Assembly (NCBI GenBank): GCA_014529385.2
Contig: CM043960.1
Location: 24,060,396-24,124,395, forward strand
Source: Adiantum capillus-veneris
Lineage: Eukaryota; Streptophyta; Polypodiopsida; Polypodiales; Pteridaceae
DNA length: 64,000 bases
Direction: 5' to 3'
Below, in pieces: positions 21,541 to 34,374 of the stretch (its first letter is position 1; the number at the start of each line of letters is the position of its first letter). The position numbers were made by a program, and so were the translations under genes. Under the pieces are notes generated by a model. That model was not told the DNA's origin and did not search any database. It saw nothing but the letters and a program-made list of their open reading frames with translations.

Positions 21541-21935
21541 CAAGGGCATGCACCTCTCAGGAATCCAGAATAAGAGGACACCGAAGACAGAACCAAGAGT
21601 ACCACTGCTACAATTGCGGGGAAGACGGCCATGGTATGTACTACTGCCCACATCCAAGGAGGCAGAATTTCAATAGAGGGGGGAGATAGAATCAGATCTC
21701 TCTGCCAAGAGCAAGACCACCACCACCTAGGCAACCAGGGCCAATCCTACCGGTCCAAATCCTTCAACCACCTGTACAACAACAACAACCACCCCAACCT
21801 CTCATTCCACCACTACCCCCACCACCTGCTGCTGTGAACCAAGCGGTGAGTGTTATTAGCTTGGAGGCTAAAGGGAAGGCAAAGATAGAAGAACCATTTT
21901 GAAAGAAGCACAAAGGGAAAGCGAAGGTAGAAGAA
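21541..21935 (+). pseudogene. Element B gag remnant with zinc knuckle
   Basis: CYNCGEDGHGMYYC at 21606-21647 is a canonical CX2CX4HX4C knuckle. A Pro/Gln-rich stretch follows (poly-Q-P near 21775-21830), with stops. The knuckle frame differs from the 8161-8274 fragment by one base, so a frameshift lies near the element A junction. The capsid part of gag is missing. Confidence 0.75.
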
Positions 21936-23108
21936 GTGGATTCTATGGGAGTGAAGCGTACCAGGCACAAGGAACCCTCTCAAAGAGAAGAGAAGATGAA
22001 AGGGAAGGCCAAGTTTAGCAAAAAAGCAACTAAACAGAGACGGAAGATAGACATCGTGGACTTCTCACTAGGTGAGTATGCAAAACCCTATGACTTAGTT
22101 CAGGATGTGTTAATGCAAGGCCCGAAGATAACTTGGCCCCAATTACTCCACCTTGCACCAAGAATGAGGAGGCAATGGACAAAAATGACGAGTACCAGGA
22201 AATCAAGACCCAGGATAGCTGGGGCTATCTCTGGAAGGGATCTCGACGACATCCTACCAACCATGGATGCCCACATCAAGGGGCAACGAATCTCAAACGT
22301 CTACATAGATGGTGGAGCGCAAATATGCATCATGAGTGAAAAGATGATGCACCATCTAGGTCTAAAGGTAAGTAGGTCAGCACCCTACCGAGCCAAAATG
22401 GCAAACAATGTAAAAGTGAAATGCGTAGGCATTGTGAATGCGGTCAAAGTAAAAGCATTCAATACAGAAGTGGAGGTAGATATCTTTGTCATGCCACACA
22501 AAGGGGAGGGCTACCCCATCATTCTTGGGAGGCCTTGGCTAATGGCTATGGAGGCTAAACAAGACTGGAGCACCGGAATGATTCAGATGAAGGACGCTAA
22601 AGGGAAGTCCATATTCTACAACATGAGGAATGGGAAGCAACGCAACATGATCTTGGAGGCTTCAGAAGATGAGTCCACCAGCGACTATTTGTCTACCTCA
22701 GGAGAAGAGACAACCACTGTCTCCATGCTAGGTAACTTCACTACTTTGTTCATTGATGGCTATGATAAGATCACAGGAATTACAGTAGTGCAACACCACA
22801 TAAAACTCAAGGATGGCAGTAAACCTGTAGTGCAAAATCTCAGAAGACTTGGAGTAATCCAACAAGAGGCACTACTTAAAGAAGTGATAAGTTTGCTACA
22901 AGCAGGTTTCACCTACCCTGTCGAAGACTCAGAATGGGTCTCCCCAATAGTAGTCACACCAAAAAAGAGTGGCAAGTGGAGAGTCTGTGTGGACTATAAA
23001 CCTCTCAATGCAACCACGAAGAGGGATCACTTTCCCCTCCCATTTCAGGATGAAATTCTCAATGAAGTGGCGGGTCACGAACGATACACAGTGTGCGATG
23101 GTTACTAA
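21936..23108 (+). pseudogene. Element B protease and RT start (Tat-type Ty3/gypsy)
   Basis: 390 codons. A basic leader is followed by a retropepsin domain (ISNVYIDGGAQICIMSEKM with a DGGA box, then the C-terminal YPIILGRPWLMAMEAKQDW). The RT then begins with VEDSEWVSPIVVTPKKSGKW and VCVDYKPLNATTKRDHFPLP. The frame ends in a TAA within the otherwise typical DGYxGYFQI block at 23101-23120, and RT continues beyond it in other frames. Confidence 0.9.
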
Positions 23109-23957
23109 GGATACTTCCAAATTAGCATTGCAGAAGAAGATCAGAAGAAGACAACCTTCATCACACCTTGGGGATGCTTTGCTTACAGGGTGATGCCTTT
23201 TGGCCTCACTAACGCCCCGGCCACATTTCAGCGCTATGTGACCTTTGTTTTCCAACCCTACTTTGGAACATCAATACGGGTTTTCATAGATGATTTTTGC
23301 ATCTATAGTTCACGAGCCCTTCATTTAAGCAAAGTCTATGATGGCTTAACCAGGCTGCAAACCTTGGATGGCCAGCTCAACCTGGATAAGTGTTACATTG
23401 GTGAAAGCAAAATCACTCTCCTTGGCCATGTAATTTCAGCAAAAGGGATTGAGGCTGACCCTAGCAAGATCCAAGCCCTGGTATCTTTATCGTCACCCAC
23501 CACCGCTAAGCACTTGGTTTCTTTCCTCCAGAAGGTAAGATACTTAAGCATGTTCATTCACTTTCTATCTCAAGTAGTCCTTCCCCTACAACAACTCATC
23601 CAGAGAGATGTCTTCTCATGGAGTGAAGAGAATGAGCAGCAATTTATTGAGGTAAAGAAAATCCTAGCTAAGCTTCCCACCATTTCACCCCCTAAGTGGG
23701 ACGAGCCATTTTATGTGAACCCTAGTGTAGGAAGTGATACACTCGGAGTCGTGCTAATGCAAAAGGACCCCCAAACTTCTTTCATGCGTCCTATTTACTT
23801 CTCTAGTCGTGTCATGACCCCGTCGGAAAAGGGATTTACCGAAGTAGAACACATGGTTCTGGCACTAATGTTTGCTACCACAAAGTTCTGCTCCTATCTC
23901 CTGCCTAGACCCTTTGTAATCCTGACAATGGAAGAGGTTTCCCCATATGTAACGTGA
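23109..23957 (+). pseudogene. Element B RT and first RNase H
   Basis: The central RT blocks are FGLTNAPATFQRYV and the active site RVFIDDFCIYS (FIDD box), then LLGHVISAKGIEADPSKI. The first RNase H follows (PFYVNPSVGSDTLGVVLMQ, with Asn in the place of the usual first catalytic Asp, then GFTEVEHMVLALMFATTKF). A stop at 23955 interrupts the end of this RNase H. Confidence 0.9.
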
Positions 23958-23960
23958 CAC

Positions 23961-24605
23961 ATGGATGTCTCATCTAGGATCTCTAAGTGGTTAATTAGAT
24001 TACAAGAGTTTGACTACACCATGCAAGTAGAAAACTCCACCAGGGCTAGTTTAGCAGGAATTCTTACTCATCGCCATTATGAGAGGAAGCTGAAGGTCAA
24101 CACGGAAGCGAAGGAAGAAACATCAATGGTAGAGATTCCTAGGCTAGAAAGAGCTCACTCTCTTTTCTTTGACGGAGCATACAAGAGAACAGTGGACCAG
24201 TCTACGGCTGGCATTGTCATTTTCAACGAGCAACAAGAAAGGGTATTCTCCATCGGGCAGTTATTACACTCCCACTCCAACAATGAAGCAGAATATGCAG
24301 CCCTAATTCTTGGGTTGGAACAATGTATTTCACAAGGACTTCAGCGCTTAAATGTGTTTGGCGATGCTTTGCTTTTGACAAGGCAGATAAATGGCCCTTG
24401 GGTTTGTAAAAATCAGGTTTTACTTGGTCAACTAAGCCAAGTTAAGGATCTTCTAAGGAAGTTTGAAGCAGTGAAACTATTTCATGTCCCCATAGTAGAA
24501 AATCAGGAGGCAGATGCTCTAGCCAAAGAAAGAATACAAGACGTTCCCCTAGGAGCAATCGAACTGAAGCTACCCCTCTTTCAAGGTAGTGATGCTACAT
24601 CCTAG
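23961..24605 (+). pseudogene. Element B second, archaeal-type RNase H
   Basis: 214 codons. After the tail of the first RNase H (SRISKWLIRLQEFDYTM) and a linker comes a second RNase H: LFFDGAYKRT (first Asp), NNEAEYAALILGLEQC (Glu), NVFGDALLLTRQI (second Asp) and ENQEADALAKERI (last Asp). All four expected acidic residues are present. A second, archaeal-like RNase H is the hallmark of the plant Tat lineage (Ogre/Retand group). The frame itself is intact. Confidence 0.9.
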
Positions 24606-25835
24606 TATCGTCAGCTTTCTAGATATAGGAGAATGTCCGTGAGGATACACCAAAGGCCAAAAACAGTGGTTGGTAAGGAAGGCTACTAGATACCGCTTTG
24701 TATTGTAAGGGCAAGGATCAGCTTATCAGGCGAGTGCCAACCTCTAGTGAGATCACAGAGGTAATTTCAAGTTGCCACGATGGCGTTTGCGGTGGTCATT
24801 TTGCTCTAGATATCACCAGTAGGAAGATTCTACAAGCAGGATACTCTTGGCCTAGTTTGAACATGGATGTACACCATTGGTGTAAAACTAAGGCTTGTCA
24901 AGTGGCCAGTGATCGCACATTAACCTACGAGCCACAAACTCCTATCATCTCATATGGTCCATTTGAGAAATGGGGAATAGATGCAATCGGTCCTTTACCA
25001 AGGGCCCAATCAGGTAAACTGTACATCATAGTGGGTGTAGACTACATGACTTGATGGGCAAAAGCAACAGCCACCACCCGAATTACAGCCCAAGAGGTAG
25101 CAAAGTTCATTTTTTAGCATATCTGTTGCCGTTTTGGCACTCCTCTTGAGATAATATCAGATAAAAGGACCAGGTTTCAGAGGCGATCTAGTGGGAGAAC
25201 TAATGAAGAAGTTAGGCATCACACGCCGACATTCCACACAATACTATCCACAATGCAATGGTATGGTAGAGAAGGTAAATGGAATGATTTGTAAAATCAT
25301 CACAAAACAGGTGAACAATCACACAGGAGACTGGGATAAACATCTCATGGCAGCTCTGTGGTCCTACTGAATGACGTTCCGAACATCAATAGGTTTCACC
25401 CCTTTCTATCTAGTTTATGGGAAGGAGGCAATTCTACCCATTGAAGTACAGATAACCAGCTTACGAGTCTTGGCTAGCCAGATACAGTGTCCAGTTGTAA
25501 ATCTCTGAAACCATATCCTGGTTCTGGAGAGGCTCCAACTAGATAGGGAAGAAGCAATCAATCATTATGCAGCGCGGGTAGAACGATGCCGACTCACTTT
25601 CAATGAAGGGCTTAAAGAAAAGGGACTGGAAAAAGGTATGTTAGTGCTGAGATATGACAACAGATTCAACACCAGGAAGGACAAGAAATTTCAACCCAGA
25701 TGGGAGGGACCATTCATCATCAAGAAACGCTATGACAACGGCAGCTATAAGCTGATGGAAGCAGATAGGAGAATTCACAAGACTAGGGTCAATGGATGGA
25801 GATTGAAAAGGTATTTTCTTAGGTTTGATCCATAA
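24606..25835 (+). pseudogene. Element B integrase
   Basis: Zinc finger (SCHDGVCGGHFALD, then WCKTKACQVASD; the second half is degenerate) and the first catalytic Asp (KWGIDAIGPLPRA) lie in 24698-25054. Core fragments follow with stops at 25053, 25116 and 25369, and the C-terminal domain (GPFIIKKRYDNGSYKLMEAD, then RVNGWRLKRYF) is at 25638-25835. It is not functional. Confidence 0.88.
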
Positions 25836-26433
25836 TTCATGCTAGACATTCCAGAAGAGGGAGAACCCTCTAACTCCACAACTAAAGATGCAGAGGAAGG
25901 GCTAGAATCATGAATGCCTCTAGCCAGATGGGTGGGCTAATGATAGCCGGCTTTCAAAACCGTGCCCGTGAGAACCACACCCTAAGGAAGGAAAGGTTTT
26001 TTACCAAAAGAAGAAAAAAAAAACAAAAAAAATCCCTTTACCATTCACCATACCCCCCCCAAGGTCAACCACCAGTGGGGCGCCGCCAATTTGGCCACAC
26101 CCCTCCATTATCACCATAAGACAATCTCTCTCTCTTACTGTCCGGCTCGGCTAATATTCTCTCTCTCCTACTCTGCCGCTACATCATCCGGCCCAGTAGG
26201 TGCCTTTGGTATCTCTGTCACACTCCAGCATGGCGGGCCGCCATAGATATTATCCTCTCTCTCTCTGTCCTCCAAATATCCCCCCCCCCCCCCCCCCCTT
26301 CTCTCTGCTTGTGCACGCTCCAGCCCCGACGAGCCATACCCCCACCCTCTCTCGTCCACACTCCCTTCGGTCTTAAGCACCCCCCCCCCCCGTTTTCTTC
26401 CTTCCCCCCCCACCCTGGCGGACCACTGGCCTA

Positions 26434-26471
<38 letters not shown>

Positions 26472-26672
26472 ATCTACACCTAGCCTTAGCTCTCTCTCTC
26501 TCTCTCTTGGGAGTAGCCACGGCGGGCCTTAGGGCAAGCATCATCTCTCACCCTCTCTTCCTCTATCCTCTAAACTCCCCCCCCCCCCCCACCATATCCT
26601 CTCTCTCTTCCCACCCCCTCACAATCCCTATCTCCCTCTCTTCCCTTGGTGGGAGCCACCCCTAAGCAATAA

Positions 26673-26755
<83 letters not shown>

Positions 26756-27700
26756 GACTAAGCACCCCCCCCCCTCCTTGTCTCGCCCTCTGTTGGCTAC
26801 CCCCCCACCCGAGTCTCGCGCTCGTCCGCACCCGCCCCCGCACTTCCTGCCATACACACCCCCTCACAACCCCATCCCCTCTCCCCTCCCTCACCACCTC
26901 ACCCCCACTCTCACTCTCTCTCGCGCGCTCTGTCTCACTCGCAGGCGGCACCCGGCTCTCATACACTCTCTCTATACACAGCCCGCGCAGGCGTCGTTAC
27001 ACACACACACACATACACACACACACACATACACACACACACACACACGCTACGCACACTCCCCCCCCCCCCCCAATTTATCATCCCCCCCCCCTCCGTC
27101 TCTGTGTTGCCCACAGTACTGTCGAAAACCAAAAATTAGGAATATATATATATATATACATTATATATACAAACCACACCCCCCCGTTCCCACGCACACA
27201 TCCATTCTATATACATATACACACACCCATACATACACACACACGCATATACGCACGCACCACACATACCATTAAAAAAATACAAAAAAAGAAGGAAAAA
27301 CGGCCATTGACATCGACAAAAAGAAGAAGGAACCCAAAGCATGTGCCGCCGACAACAAAAAGAAGAAATGCGCCGAAGGCATGCCTTGGCCGACCCCGAA
27401 AAGACATACACGCTACACCGACGCACCGGCAACACACCATTCGCCGGCATCACGCAACCACGACGCCATTTTCAGTAATTTGTAGGTTATGTTCATCATT
27501 TCTTTAGTTTTCACCCAATGCTTGTAAAATTCCCAATTTGTAAATTCCCTTTCTCTAAGTGATGGTCACAAAGGCCCACCTAGAGGTTTTCATTTTAATA
27601 ACCCCCCAAGACAAAGCAAGGGTCAGCCACACGGGGCCCACCGCCTTGCTTTGTCTCCCTGATTAGCTTCCCTAATCACACCTGGATTACCGTAATCCAA
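25836..27700 (+). other. 3' region of element B, C-rich and SSR-rich; possible long LTR
   Basis: There are no genes. A purine-rich stretch at about 25984-26036 (AAGGAAAGG, then an AAGAAA-rich run) is the best polypurine-tract candidate. Beyond it lie C-runs (26281-26299, 26438-26469 and others), (CT)n at 26676-26752 and (CA)n at 27001-27049. If B has a 3' LTR it lies here and may end near 28.3 kb, but no 5' partner exists for comparison. Confidence 0.35.
26676..26752. repeat. (CT)n microsatellite
   Basis: About 38 CT units. Confidence 0.95.
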
Positions 27701-27705
27701 GCAGC

Positions 27706-27725
27706 CAACACCTATAAAAGGGCAC
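27706..27725 (+). promoter_or_regulatory. TATA-type promoter element, possibly of an LTR
   Basis: ACACCTATAAAAGGGCACTG is a classic plant retrotransposon or pararetrovirus-style TATA box, on the same strand as element B. This supports a U3 region ending near here. No start site can be shown. Confidence 0.45.
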
Positions 27726-27922
27726 TGAGAGGTGACTATCGGGGGGGGGGAGCAGTTCATGAGAGGGGGGGGGGGCAGTTCATGACAGGTCAACACTTGG
27801 TAGAGTTTAGTGGAGGAATTGACACTATTGGCATCACGGGGAGGGGGCTTGCGTGATGGTTTTCCTTGAGAATTGCACCATGTGAAGGGAGCCACGTCCA
27901 CCTCTCGACTCCAATGGTCGAT

Positions 27923-27964
<42 letters not shown>
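27923..27964. repeat. (CA)n microsatellite
   Basis: About 21 CA units. Confidence 0.95.
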
Positions 27965-27967
<3 letters not shown>

Positions 27968-28143
27968 CTTGGTAGCAAGTTTCATAATCATCGAGTCGTC
28001 TTTAGAGAACGCACCAAGTAGTTTCACCATCTTTTCTCCCTACCCCTCTATCACCACGGTGTACAGCCTCGCTAGAAGGAAGGTCATTGTAAATACTGCA
28101 GAAATAATTCTCCCTCACACCCCCGAGGGTTTTCATCACTTGT

Positions 28144-28774
<631 letters not shown>

Positions 28775-29400
28775 AATCTAATTTTTTTACCATAATCCCA
28801 AAGGTAGACTCTAATATAAAAACTCAATCCAAAATCTAATCTTAAATCTAACCTAATTGAACATGTGGTGATTTGTGGCTAATTGAATAGGGTTAGTGTG
28901 TGAGTTAATAGTTGTCAGATTCTGATGGGAATATACATATTGTTGTGTAACTAGTGAAGTTGCTCTTTGGGCAAAGCGCGCCTTCATTTACATGCACTAA
29001 AATCTAACTTAAATCTAAAAAAAACTAGTCCATCGAACATAAATCTAGATCTAATCTAATCTTAAACTCAAAATAAACATAAATCTAATCTAATCTTAAA
29101 TTTAAACTTAAATCTAAATGTAACCTAACTTAAATCTAAATTTAATCTAGTTAATTTTAAATCTAAATCTAATTTAATATTAAACTCAACATAAAACTAA
29201 ATCTAATCAAATCTTAAATCCTAAACCTAAATGTAATCTAACTTAAATCTAACATAGCTAGGTAATCTTTAATACTTTCCTATTTTTAAATCTAACCTAA
29301 TCTTAATCTAATGTAAATCTAAATCTAACTTAATCTTAAACTCAACATAAACATAAATCTAAATGTAATCTAACCTAATCTATTTTAAATCTTAACCTAA
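28775..29400. repeat. Degenerate AT-rich tandem repeat of TCTAAA(T/C)-type units
   Basis: The stretch is almost wholly built of variants of 'aaatctaa', 'cttaaa' and 'aacctaa', with local tandem blocks about 40-60 bases long. The unit is close to, but not, the plant telomere heptamer CCCTAAA. Confidence 0.7.
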
Positions 29401-29539
29401 TTTCTCTCTCTTTGTTTCTCCCCTTACCTCTCTCTTTCGTCTTCTTCCCTGCTCTCCCTCTTTGGTTTTTTATTCTCTCTCTCTTTCTCTTTGTTTTCTC
29501 CTCTCTCTCTCGCTCTCTATTTTATATCTTTCTCTCTCT

Positions 29540-29646
29540 CTTTACTCTCTCTCTCTCTCTCTCTCTCTCTCAATGTGTGTGTGTGTGTGCATTCTTTGTT
29601 TATGCATGTGTGTGTGTGTGTTTTGTTTATGCATGTGCTCTCTCTA

Positions 29647-29689
<43 letters not shown>

Positions 29690-29696
29690 GACACAA

Positions 29697-29753
<57 letters not shown>

Positions 29754-29823
29754 CAGAGAGAAAGAGGGAAAGGGAACATGAGAGAGAGGAGAGGGAAGGA
29801 GCATACCTGGCTCTCCTTCCTCT

Positions 29824-29854
<31 letters not shown>

Positions 29855-29909
29855 GAGAAGAAAGAGATAGAGAGGAGAGGGAAGGAGCATACCTGGCTCT
29901 CCTTCCTCT

Positions 29910-29970
<61 letters not shown>
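29540..29970. repeat. Cluster of CT, GT and GA microsatellites with hairpin minisatellite units
   Basis: (CT)n at 29551-29571 and 29657-29686, (GT)n at 29697-29713, 29829-29853 and 29914-29969, and (GA)n at 29714-29747. Two hairpin units lie at 29786-29828 and 29872-29914, with a third at 31552-31594. Confidence 0.9.
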
Positions 29971-31080
29971 GATAGCGGGAAAAAGAGCAGTGCAATCGGG
30001 TGGCCTCTGTACTCGTGCACACTCCACAAACCACGCCTCATGCAAACAAGCAAAGAACAAAACAAAAGGGGCACCACCCTAAATTAAGAGGTTTAGGGAC
30101 CTCACACATAGTGCACATAGGCAAGTGAGACTTCTGGCATTATGATGACATCAAAACATATGGCAAAACACATAGAAACGAAGCTTAGGGACCTTATGTA
30201 GCATATATATACACAAGACATTAGCTTAACAATACAACAGCATCTGATCATACATAACAAGGATATAGAGAAGCAAGCCAAGGATGGCATAACCCCTTGT
30301 CAAAAACAATCAACCCAGCAAGTAGGTATGATCCTACTAGCAACACATCAATACCTTAGAGAATGATGGCGAGGATGGTGGCCATGGAGCATGAGAGAAG
30401 ACTCCTTATTTAGGTTTTAGGGCTAGTAATGTAGCATACTAGAGGGAGAGGGAGAGAGAGAGAGGGAGAGAGAGTAGAGCTCCATCCATAGCTCGTCGTT
30501 GTGAGCAATGTCGTCATAGCTTCATTGCTTGGTGAAGTGGGTGAAGTGTTGGTTTTGAGTGAGAGAAGGCCTCCTTATATAGGTTTCTGAGAGGGTTTAG
30601 GATTAGGGATAAACATGCTTAAATCCGCTGATTGGGGTTACTTTTTGCTTAGGGTGGTCAACAGATTGAGGTCACCTGATATGTCACCATCAAGATATTC
30701 TCTAGAGTGATGTGAGAGGGGAGGGAAAATGCTGATTTTTTTGCTTGTGACACATGGGGATAAGGCCTTGACCAGCATTTAAGAGCAGGTAAGGTGGCTG
30801 TTGAAAATGGAGATTCTGTACATGTCAGGGGGGGACCTGCGGGTGGGAGGTGGCAGCTGGGTCCTCCTGAATATCAAATTCTCAAAAAATCCTCAACCAT
30901 GGCTTCTTTTGACATGTGTTCTTTGAAAAAATCAGCATGTCTCTTTTCAACTCAAAAGTCTTTATCCCTGTTGACTCACCTTTACCATAAGATTTTCCTT
31001 TTTTCTCCTCCTGTAACTGCATTGTTGATGCCCAATCACTGCTTCTAGTAACAGTGAATTGTTACCTACCAAATACTTAT
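29971..31080. other. No gene recognised
   Basis: Contains two similar segments ('GAGAGAAGACTCCTTATTTAGG' type) at about 30390 and 30560. Neither a coding region nor a transposon end is clear. It lies between two copies of the GT/hairpin block. Confidence 0.35.
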
Positions 31081-31085
31081 GGTGC

Positions 31086-31206
31086 AGTAAAAAATATTTA
31101 CCATGGGTAAAAAAAAGTTACTGTAGGTAAAAAGTGATTTGTATTTACCATGTAGGTGAAAAATATTTACTGTAGGTAAAAAATATTTACTGTCGGTAAA
31201 AAAGTG
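31086..31206. repeat. Tandem repeat of GTAAAAAATATTTAC units
   Basis: Five to six degenerate copies of a roughly 20-26-bp unit with the self-complementary core AAATATTT and CYGTAGG spacers. Confidence 0.75.
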
Positions 31207-31486
31207 AAAACGGAGTATGCTGTGTTGTGAGTCCACACGAACATCCTCGTGTAAATTTCACTAGAAATTCACACCTAGAATGGGCTATTCTATAAGATAT
31301 AGGTTGTAGGCTTGCATAAGAGCTCGTTCCCACGTATCTTCTGTCCATGGCACTTTTTACTCTTTGGTGCTTGTGAAGTAGATTTTTCTTCTCTTTCGAG
31401 ATCCCTTGGACTAGAGAATCCTCATCTCCCCAACAACTGACTGTGCCTTTATTGCATCTTCAGAAGGGGTCCTAAAAACTATGCAT

Positions 31487-31490
<4 letters not shown>

Positions 31491-31535
<45 letters not shown>

Positions 31536-31640
31536 AGAAGAAAGAGATAGAGAGGAGAGGGAAGGAGCATACTTGGCTCTCCTTCCTCTCCTCGTATGTG
31601 TGTGTGTGTGGAGAAGAAAGAGATAGAGAGGGAGAGTCTG
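31491..31640. repeat. (GT)n plus hairpin minisatellite unit, duplicated block
   Basis: (GT)n at 31491-31534, then a hairpin unit at 31552-31594 and a partial unit to about 31636. It is nearly identical to 29829-29914. Confidence 0.85.
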
Positions 31641-31720
31641 GATTACCTCTTTGCTTGAGCTTAAAAAACTCAGATCTGAGATCTGAGTTTTTGGGCGCTC
31701 TCGGTTTATTTTTTACCCCT

Positions 31721-31830
31721 GTCGGCGTCGCTATAAGCGTCACTATGCGCGTCACTATGGGTGTCGCTATGAGCATCGTTATGTAACAAATAAAATAGCG
31801 TCGCTCATAGCGATGCTTATAGCGACTTCG
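31721..31830. repeat. CACTA subterminal repeats
   Basis: At least eight copies of a YRTCRYTAT 9-mer in both orientations (for example CGTCGCTAT, CGTCACTAT, ATAGCGATG). Segments near 31724 and 31810 are complementary and could pair. Such short subterminal repeats are the transposase-binding region in CACTA elements. Confidence 0.75.
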
Positions 31831-31892
31831 TGGATTTTCATTTTTGAGCGTCACACTGCGAGCATCGCTAATGTGAAGTACCCCTTGTAGTG

Positions 31893-31895
31893 CCT
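31893..31895. repeat. Target-site duplication CCT, right copy (CACTA)
   Basis: Matches 8071-8073. Confidence 0.8.
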
Positions 31896-32680
31896 ATATC
31901 TTATCTTGATCAATGGAAATCCCATTTTTGAACACAATGTGGCCCAAGATTTTACCTTGTCTTACCATGAAGACACATTTTTCAAGATTTAAGCAAATAC
32001 GATAAGATCTGCATTTTTCAAAGACTTTTTCCAAGTGTGCTATGTGCTCGCTTCTCAACTAAGAATGCACATATAGATCATCCATGTATATCTCTAAAAA
32101 TTGCATAAGATACTCCTTGAATTCATGATTCATTAGTCTTTGAAAAGTGGCAAAGGCATTGGTCAAACCAAAAGGCATTACCCTATATGCAAATATGCCC
32201 CACTCTATTGCAAAAGTTGTCTTATGTTGATCTTCCGGTTTTATGGTCAACTAGTTGTAGCCCTAGAGCCCATCTAAAAAACTATAAGCCTCCTTCCATG
32301 CAACTCTCTCAATATGATAGTGAATAGTTGTCCTAGATGGTAGCATCATTTGTCTGTTTGAGGTTCACAAAGACCCGTAACATTCCATTCTTTTTGGGTA
32401 CTACCATAATTGGGGACACCCAATTGGTGTGTGAAATCTCGTAGATAAACTCTACATCCTTGAGTTTGTTTATCTCTTCCTTATTCTTTTTTACAAAAGT
32501 CTCATTGTACGTGTAAGGGCATTGTCTGCGCGGTCTGGCATCACTTTTAAGGGGCATCATGTGTTGACAGATCTCTGGATCTATTCCCTTTAGGTCTTTG
32601 TATGACCATGCAAACACATCTTTATACCGTTGGAGTGTTTCTATCAATAGATATTCTTCTTCTTTTATGAGGTTCATGGC
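31893..32680 (-). pseudogene. Element C, block 2a: reverse transcriptase
   Basis: Minus-strand RT begins with YKDVFAWSYKDLKGIDPE, then NWVSPIMVVPKKNG at 32333-32677. It continues with FGLTNAFATFQRL and the active site EIYMDDLYVHS (YMDD box) at 32059-32250, then LGHNVFKNGISIDQDKI down to 31893. Frameshifts and stops lie at about 32040 and 32250-32333. The reading resumes at 8073 beyond the CACTA insertion, with one TAG in the place where related elements have Lys. Confidence 0.9.
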
Positions 32681-33231
32681 AATGTATGCCGGCTTAGGTT
32701 CTGCGCTTGGTTTTGCTAGGTTTATACATTTGGCTTTTTTGGGCCCATCATATGAGGTTCCCGACTCCTTTGGGTCTTGTTTGGGCCTCTAAACTACAAT
32801 TTTTCTGTCTTGAATAGTGTACCTTTTGTAGTGGGAAGGTGCATCAAACTTATCATCGTCGGATTCTTCGTAGTCTCCAACTCCGTTGTCCAAACTTCTT
32901 TCAAAGCTCATTTTAATTTGTTGTAATTGTGTTTGCGCTCTTTTTTTATGATTTCGTTGACTTTTCAGAGATATTTTTCGCTTGTGATTTTTGTTTACTT
33001 TTCTTTTTCAAGTTATTTTCTATTGAGTCGGGTTTCATGAACCTCTTCAATATCTCATCTTTAAGGCAATCAGTTTGCTTCAACCAGCCTCAAATACTAC
33101 GTTTTGTTATTTAAAGGAGGTAGAGAACTTTTTTTTCTCTTATTTCATTTGTTCATGCATCTATTCAGATATTTGCGTTGTCTTTGTGGTTTTAGGTTTG
33201 GAAAATCATGATAGACCACTTGTCGATCCTT

Positions 33232-34374
33232 CTATTTAATGTCCTTCTCTGAGCTACTAGTAGAAAGCTCATCGTCTGTCTTGTCTTCTAAAGGCTTGTT
33301 GGTGGAGTCTTTGAATGCTTCCTCATCAGTTTGATCAAGGTCCCTTATGGATATCTCATCCACTATGCATCGGCAATTTGTAACTCCCTCCATGTCAGGT
33401 ACTTCTGAACCTGATTTTGGATTTAAGATGACACTCATCATATGGAGTGGAATGATATCATATCCTTCCTCATCACAAAATTTAGTTAGTATGTTTCACC
33501 TCATTCTCACACACATCAAGGGTGGCCAGTATCTGTTGCCATCCAAAAGGTTCGAACATCTCTTTCCAAAAAGACTATGGTACATACGCCTCGTCTTGTA
33601 CTGATTTGTCATGAATACAATCCTCTTTTTTCAAACAAACCCACTCTTAGAAGTTCCGCACATGCAAATGTGCACTTTGTTTTGCAACCAAGTGGGTATT
33701 TCTCCTTCCTGCTCAGTTGTGGAGATTAACTCTTCTCTTGGGGTTCGTTCTACATCTCTATAACCATGATCATCGACATTGATCTTTGTAGTGACATCCT
33801 TGTGTCTTAAGTAGATATAGTCATAGCCCCAATCTTGTACCATTTTCAGTTGACGCATGAATGGTCTACCCAAGATGATACCAACATTGCTGCTCTCATC
33901 AAACTTCATAATATCAAAGGTGTGTTCATATGCAATTCCACAAGAGGTTACTACGATTTTCTCCAAAATACCAATAGGTCTCTCCAGGTACCCATCCGCT
34001 ATTGTAGTTTCATTCTGGTTTTCCTTAGAGTAGACTTTCCTCATTTTTTCCACATTGCCTTGGTTGCTATGGAAATTTTATATAGCAACCGTTTTTACTC
34101 CTTTGTATTCTACAGGCAAGGTAGTGTTCCCTTCTTCTCCTTCATAGTAGTCTCCCACCTTATTCACTGGTACTGGCTCAGGTTTAGTTTGTTTCAAGGT
34201 CTGGTTATTTGGAGTTCTTGGAGAAACGATTGGTGGAAAACTTACCAGGCCTATTTTCTTCAAAAAATTCCCCACCTCTTCCCAAAGATAAGGTCTTACA
34301 TGTAGTAACTCACATAGAGTTAGTGTACAATGGATAGGGGACAACATCAGCTCATGAAGAGTTCTTGTGTCCAT
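33232..34374 (-). pseudogene. Element C, block 2b: protease region
   Basis: GDYYEGEEGNTTLPVEYKG at 34078-34374 aligns with the segment just before the protease of element A (GQYFEGDESNATLPITTKG). The C-terminal part of the retropepsin (VGIILGRPFMRQLKMVQDWG) is at 33631-34053. The catalytic DxGA segment expected between them is missing or destroyed around 34054-34090, where a stop falls. An acidic linker follows at 33232-33441. Confidence 0.8.

Noticed and set aside
26754-27275. 173-codon ORF of His/Thr/Pro repeats
   Set aside because: Translation of C-runs and CA repeats; no unique sequence or domain.
29412-30087. Several overlapping ORFs up to 206 codons on both strands
   Set aside because: All are readings of GT, CT and GA microsatellites in different frames.
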